DNA of 26,105 bases from contig CAZSSB010000043.1 of the NCBI GenBank assembly GCA_964609245.1, positions 1 to 26,105 on the forward strand, written 5' to 3'. Source of the stretch: JAFGCY01 sp964609245. Lineage in GTDB: Bacteria > 4484-113 > JAFGCY01. Under the pieces are notes generated by a model that made no database searches, had not been told where the DNA came from, and worked only from the letters and a program-made list of their open reading frames with translations. Numbering within the stretch: position 1 is the stretch's first letter; each line of letters opens with the position of its first letter. The translations under genes were made by a program, and so were the position numbers. Of the stretch, positions 22,752 to 26,105 are shown piece after piece.

Positions 22752-23560
22752 TCAGCGGCCCTTGAGCTTGCGGTAGTAGCTGTGTGAGGTATAGAGCGCG
22801 GCGGCCGGATTGTGGCCCGTGACGCGGTCCTTGGCAATCAGCACCGTCACCGGCGCCTCGCTGTGCTTAAAGAACAGGCTGTCGTGGCCGACGCACAGGC
22901 CGATGACCACGTTGAGGCCGGTGCCGGCGGCGGCCAGCAGCCGCGCCTGGGCGATCGGGTTGCAGAGCGTCTCGAACTGGCCGGGGCGGATCTTCTCGTC
23001 GTCCGACAGCCCGATGTCTTCCTTGGGCACGCGGCCGGCCTTGCAGATCACGCAGCTGACCTGAAACCCGCCGGCCTCAAAGATCTCGGCGGCCAGCCGC
23101 GCCTCGCGTTTCAGCCCCACGCAGCAGGCGATGCCGAGGTGGCCGGCCCCGATCCGGCGCGCGAAGTGCATGATCTCCTCGACGCGCGTATCGCGGCAAT
23201 AGCCGCCAGCCTNNNNNNNNNNNNNNNNNNNNNNNNNNNNNNNNNNNNNNNNNNNNNNNNNNNNNNNNNNNNNNNNNNNNNNNNNNNNNNNNNNNNNNNN
23301 NNNNNNNNNNNNCGCGCGAAGTGCATGATCTCCTCGACGCGCGTATCGCGGCAATAGCCGCCAGCCTCGGTGCGGGCCGCGGCGGCGGCGAACTCGCGCG
23401 TGGCCTCGTCCTGCATGTACAGCTCGTGCACCTCGCGCAGCATTTCCTCGTGCCCGGGCATCGGACAGAAATCGGGATGCTCGGCGGTGCCTTCTTCCTG
23501 GCCGCAGGCCTGGGTGCCGCAGAGGTGACAGGTCATGGTCCGGGGATGCTGGTCGCTCAT
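22752..23560 (-). CDS. DUF1847 cysteine-rich protein (false gap inside)
   Basis: The N-terminus has paired cysteines typical of this metal-binding family: MTCHLCGTQACG and FCPMPGHEEM. It then continues with GGYCRDTRVEEIMHFARRIG, LGIACCVGLKREA, VSCVICKAGRVPKEDIGL, FETLCNPIAQARLLA, NVVIGLCVGHDSLFFKHS and ends TSHSYYRKLKGR. The many Cys residues suggest a bound metal or Fe-S centre; the biochemical function of DUF1847 is not established. The start is the ATG at 23560, as earlier codons belong to the hicA region. The 100 N at 23213-23312 lie between identical 55-base copies; merging gives 217 residues in one frame. A CACAAT box six bases before the ATG hints at leaderless expression. It lies 46 bases after hicA, so read-through from the hicBA promoter is possible. 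Confidence 0.88.
23158..23367. other. False assembly gap: 100 N between identical 55-base copies
   Basis: Bases 23158-23212 equal 23313-23367 with exactly 100 N between (23213-23312). Removing 155 bases makes the DUF1847 gene one open frame of 654 bases. Confidence 0.95.
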
Positions 23561-23566
23561 GCCCCT

Positions 23567-23572
23567 ATTGTG
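23567..23572 (-). promoter_or_regulatory. Possible -10 box (CACAAT) of the DUF1847 gene
   Basis: CACAAT on the minus strand with six bases before the ATG at 23560; GGGG in between is a minimal ribosome binding site. It deviates from TANNNT at the first base. Confidence 0.3.
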
Positions 23573-23606
23573 CCACCGGGCCCGGCGCAACATGCCCAAG
23601 GCCGTT

Positions 23607-23852
23607 TCACGGTTGATCACCGCCGTACGCGGCCAGGAAGTGCTCGCGGGAGATACCTGCCTGACGGCAGATCACCCGCAGCGTACTGGCCTTGATGTGC
23701 CGGTGGTTGGGCATGGTTAGGGGCGTAGTGGAGCCGTCCGGGTTGAGCCGCCGCATGTGGATGTGCTCGCGGGTGGCGATGAGCTCGAAGCCCAGCCGCT
23801 TGAGCGCCGCGACTACGCGGGCCTGGGAAGCGTCTCGGGGGAATCCGGACAT
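23607..23852 (-). CDS. hicA: HicA family toxin (mRNA interferase), 81 aa
   Basis: HicA toxins are small double-stranded-RNA-binding-fold ribonucleases that cleave mRNA. The sequence fits: ARVVAALKRLGFELIATREH, then IHMRRLNPDGSTTPLTMPNH and IKASTLRVICRQAGISREHF. These correspond to the helix-GF/W-strand, the catalytic His strand and the closing helix of the family. His30 or His32 in REHIHM occupies the catalytic position, although the usual GSH is replaced by REH. The start ATG at 23852 lies inside the end of hicB, giving a 40-base overlap in a different frame and implying translational coupling. The toxin is second in the operon, the less common order for hicAB pairs. Active in the cytoplasm, held off by HicB. 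Confidence 0.85.
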   Translation of the reverse strand: MSGFPRDASQARVVAALKRLGFELIATREHIHMRRLNPDGSTTPLTMPNHRHIKASTLRVICRQAGISREHFLAAYGGDQP

Positions 23853-24094
23853 GCAATCCGGATGGTCTCGGAACAGACAACGGCGTCCTCAACCTCGGTG
23901 TCGGCGAGTGCCTCAGCGCCGAAGGTGGCGATGTGCGCAGCGGCCGCGGAGCGTGCTGCGCTGAGCGCCTCCTCCACGCTGTCCCCCTGGCCGACCACCA
24001 CTCCATTCAGTCCCAGCGGGTAGGCCACGTAGCCGTCGTCGTGCTTTTCGACGACGATCTTCAGGCTAACGATCCTGTCCTGCTCACTATCCAT
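23813..24094 (-). CDS. hicB: HicB family antitoxin, 93 aa
   Basis: The N-terminal part is the HicB partial-RNase-H-like fold: IVSLKIVVEKHDDGYVAYPLG, NGVVVGQGDSVEEALSAARSA and AHIATFG. A C-terminal tail of about 40 residues has no recognisable helix-turn-helix. HicB binds and inactivates HicA, and the complex commonly represses its own promoter. I place the start at the ATG at 24094 (MDSEQDR). A leaderless GTG at 24121, four bases after a TATACT box, is an alternative that would add nine residues; there is no good Shine-Dalgarno for the ATG. The 3' end overlaps hicA by 40 bases. Confidence 0.82.
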   Translation of the reverse strand: MDSEQDRIVSLKIVVEKHDDGYVAYPLGLNGVVVGQGDSVEEALSAARSAAAAHIATFGAEALADTEVEDAVVCSETIRIACPDSPETLPRPA

Positions 24095-24125
24095 GATACT
24101 GGGGGCCAATCGAGGTCCCACTACT

Positions 24126-24131
24126 AGTATA
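24126..24131 (-). promoter_or_regulatory. -10 box (TATACT) of hicBA
   Basis: TATACT on the minus strand, 31 bases before the hicB ATG and four before an in-frame GTG. Confidence 0.55.
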
Positions 24132-24167
24132 ACCAATTCGATCCACCGCAGCGTCGGCAGCGCGGGA

Positions 24168-26057
24168 CTACTCCGCTTGGACCAGTTCCGCGACCTCGAT
24201 CACGCCGGCGGCCAGGCCGACGGTGACGTCCTCCGGGATGTAGTGCATCGGGTCAGACCAGTCGGCGGGCTGCAGGCTGTACGCAACATCGGGCAAGTCG
24301 GTGCGGCCGGCCAGCGATGGATCGAGCGCGATCAGCGTCTCGGGCGAGGGGTTGAGCTTGATCCAGACCCCGCCGTTCTTCCAGCCGTGCCAGGCCTGCC
24401 AGAGGTGCGGATGGTTCGGCGCACTCTGCACATGATCCACCACCGTACCCACCAGCAGCGCCTTGAGATCAGGGAGCTTCGCCGCCGCCTCGGCGTAGTG
24501 GTACGTCGCGTCGCGCAGCTGCCAGAACGCCGCGCCTTCGGCCTTGGTCGGCAGCCAGGCGGGCTCACTGCCCGGCGTGAACACCACCTGGTCCCAGACC
24601 GCGTCGATCACCTGCTGGCTGTAATAGCGCTTGTCGTCAACTCGCCAGAAGCCAAATCCCCAGTCCTCGCCGGGGCCGATCTCGCCGTCCAGGCTGATGT
24701 CGGCGGTGTAGCCGCCGCCGGGGAAGTCGATCACGTCGAAACGATCGAGCCCGCCGCGCTCGAGGTAGAGCATGTCGTGGTCCTCGATCAGCGGGAAGGG
24801 GTCGTGAGCCAGCGTCGAGTAGTCGATGTACAGGCCGCCGATGTGCACGCCGCCGTAAGCCGGGTTCACGTAGCGGATCAGCTCGTAGCCCTCCGGCAGC
24901 TCGCCGACGTCGTTCACGCCCGGGCCGGCGTCGGGCATCACGCACTGGCTGCAGGTGGGGTTCTCGAAGCCGCAGTACCAGCTGAGGCCGCTGACGAGCA
25001 GCCCGTACTGCGCCAGCGTCGCCAGCGTCAGGGGCCCGCCGTTGCTGGAGGGCACCACGCCGACGTTCGCGTAGAGCACGTTCGCCTCGGTCAGTTCCTG
25101 CAGCGTCCAGCCATCGGCATCCGTCAACTCGCCAAGGGCAAAGCGCAGCACGTCGCGCAGGGCGTCGATGCACAGCTGGCCGCGGGTGTCGAAGACACCG
25201 TCGCTGCCTTCGCCCGGCGGCCCGGTGCCCGGCATGTAGTAACTAATCTCGATGAACCCCTCCAGCCCGACGGTGTGCGCGGTCTTGATCCCGCCATAGC
25301 TGGTGCCGCCCGCCACGTGAACGGCGACCGGCGCGCCCTCCGGGAAGTGCGCCGCAGCTGCCTCCGGCGCGAAGATGCGCACGCCGAGCTCACCGCCCGG
25401 CCCGCAGCTGTCGCTTTCAACCCGCACGTCGATCTGGCCCGAGCCGCCCGGCGGTGGGTAGTAGAGCTGCACCGGATCGCTGGCGATGCCCTCGGCTCCG
25501 TCGTGCATCGGCCTCACCCAGAAGTAGTGCCCGTGCCAGACCTCGCTGAGCTCATGGCTGAAGCTCAGCCGCTGCTGGCCGGAGTCGCCGCTGGCCTGAC
25601 TCAGCAGCACCTGGTCCACATCCTCGCCGCCCTCCGGCCAGTCGGCGATGTCGGCGCTGCGATAGATGCTCCAGGCTTCGACGCCGCAGTCCCACTGCTG
25701 GCCGATCGGGGTGATGTCGCTGACGCCGATCAGGCCGTCGCCGTTGCCGTCGACCACCGCGCCGATGCTGCCCGCGGGGAAAGGCTCGCCCGCTCCGCCG
25801 GGGCTCTCCTCCCCGAAGTGCTGCCCGATCGGCGTCAGGTCGGCGACCTCGACCAGGCCGTTCTGGTTGTAGTCGCCCGTGCAGTAGTAATCCCAGGAGA
25901 GCAGCAGCAGTCCGTGGTCAATGGTGAGCGTCGTCCGCGAGCGCTCGTCTGTCGGCGGCGCCGCCAGCGCGGCGGAGGGCGGCAGCGCGGCACAGACCAG
26001 CAGCAAAGCGAGCGCAGCACAGAGCAGCATCCAGACAGCGCGCGGCAGCGTCAGCAT
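24168..26057 (-). CDS. P5: secreted dockerin protein with alpha/beta-hydrolase-like domain (629 aa)
   Basis: The N-terminus is a signal peptide with a long hydrophobic core and an Ala-rich cleavage region (SAALAAPP), no lipobox. A dockerin at about residues 61-122 has intact loops DYNQNGLVEVAD and DGNGDGLIGVSD with DLTPIGQHF and DITPIGQQW. A domain ending HYFWVRPMHDGAEGIAS follows (about 123-195). From about 205 to the end is a domain resembling alpha/beta hydrolases: VHVAGGTSYGG near the start, a helix CIDALRDVLRFALGEL, and a nucleophile-elbow-like VVPSSNGG with Ser338 as candidate nucleophile (Pro replaces the usual first Gly). Later DHVQSAPNHPHLWQAW could supply the catalytic His. Substrate unknown; an esterase or peptidase are both possible. 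GGGGG precedes the ATG, and a TATCCT box lies at 26093-26098. Confidence 0.78.
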   Translation of the reverse strand: MLTLPRAVWMLLCAALALLLVCAALPPSAALAAPPTDERSRTTLTIDHGLLLLSWDYYCTGDYNQNGLVEVADLTPIGQHFGEESPGGAGEPFPAGSIGAVVDGNGDGLIGVSDITPIGQQWDCGVEAWSIYRSADIADWPEGGEDVDQVLLSQASGDSGQQRLSFSHELSEVWHGHYFWVRPMHDGAEGIASDPVQLYYPPPGGSGQIDVRVESDSCGPGGELGVRIFAPEAAAAHFPEGAPVAVHVAGGTSYGGIKTAHTVGLEGFIEISYYMPGTGPPGEGSDGVFDTRGQLCIDALRDVLRFALGELTDADGWTLQELTEANVLYANVGVVPSSNGGPLTLATLAQYGLLVSGLSWYCGFENPTCSQCVMPDAGPGVNDVGELPEGYELIRYVNPAYGGVHIGGLYIDYSTLAHDPFPLIEDHDMLYLERGGLDRFDVIDFPGGGYTADISLDGEIGPGEDWGFGFWRVDDKRYYSQQVIDAVWDQVVFTPGSEPAWLPTKAEGAAFWQLRDATYHYAEAAAKLPDLKALLVGTVVDHVQSAPNHPHLWQAWHGWKNGGVWIKLNPSPETLIALDPSLAGRTDLPDVAYSLQPADWSDPMHYIPEDVTVGLAAGVIEVAELVQAE

Positions 26058-26092
26058 CCGAAACCCCCGTGGGCTGGTTTCCCTACGGGAGT

Positions 26093-26098
26093 AGGATA
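26093..26098 (-). promoter_or_regulatory. Possible -10 box (TATCCT) of the P5 gene
   Basis: TATCCT on the minus strand, 35 bases before the ATG at 26057. Confidence 0.35.
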
Positions 26099-26105
26099 GC
26101 GCAGG

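Noticed and set aside
24093..26099. Long plus-strand open frame opposite P5
   Set aside because: Low-complexity mirror of the P5 codons; P5 has a signal peptide, dockerin loops and a ribosome binding site.

Overview
This is a GC-rich stretch of bacterial chromosome, probably from an uncultured (metagenome-assembled) bacterium. Two signs point to a draft assembly: there are two runs of exactly 100 N, and each is flanked by the same 55 bases on both sides. I cannot assign a phylum. The housekeeping genes (scpB, guaA), abundant PKD and dockerin modules, CotH, VIT/vWA and DUF1847 proteins, and intergenic hairpin repeats suit a free-living, secretion-rich bacterium. Clear TANNNT -10 boxes precede most genes. 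At guaA the box is so close to the ATG that the transcript should be leaderless.

Layout. 1-1578: 3' part of a PKD-CotH surface protein. 1646-6153: a small lipoprotein, a VIT/vWA membrane protein and a lipoprotein resembling a degenerate 5'-nucleotidase. 6185-6913: scpB. 6944-7152: cluster of hairpin repeats. 7253-9238: lipoprotein with two cohesin-like/dockerin sets (P1). 9251-9540: more repeats. 9541-10200 (minus): hemolysin III family membrane protein. 10515-12080: guaA. 12168-14594: accessory block holding an HsdR-N/RAMA nuclease, a vsr remnant, an orphan HicB and a Doc-type toxin with a small putative antitoxin. A near-perfect 29-bp direct repeat brackets the toxin pair. 14759-17190: dockerin-PKD-propeller protein (P2), broken only by a false assembly gap. 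17286-17504 (minus): small membrane protein. 17556-18572 (minus): dockerin lipoprotein with an in-frame TGA (P3). 18722-22654 (minus): giant cohesin-like/dockerin/PKD/propeller lipoprotein (P4). 22752-24094 (minus): hicB-hicA followed by a DUF1847 protein, which carries the second false gap. 24168-26057 (minus): secreted dockerin protein with an alpha/beta-hydrolase-like domain (P5).

The most distinctive content is the set of five paralogous exported proteins P1-P5. Each has a paired calcium-binding dockerin (GDYNxDG..SDLTPxG, then VDGNxDG..SDITPIGQ) followed by an apparently conserved domain of about 75 residues ending in a W-V/I-R-P signature. P1, P3 and P4 have lipobox-like N-termini and a cohesin-like domain before the dockerin. 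P2 and P5 have ordinary signal peptides and no cohesin-like domain. One inference is a cell-surface network in which lipid-anchored cohesin-like proteins hold secreted dockerin proteins carrying propellers or a hydrolase, rather than classical cellulases. This is a hypothesis from domain pattern only.
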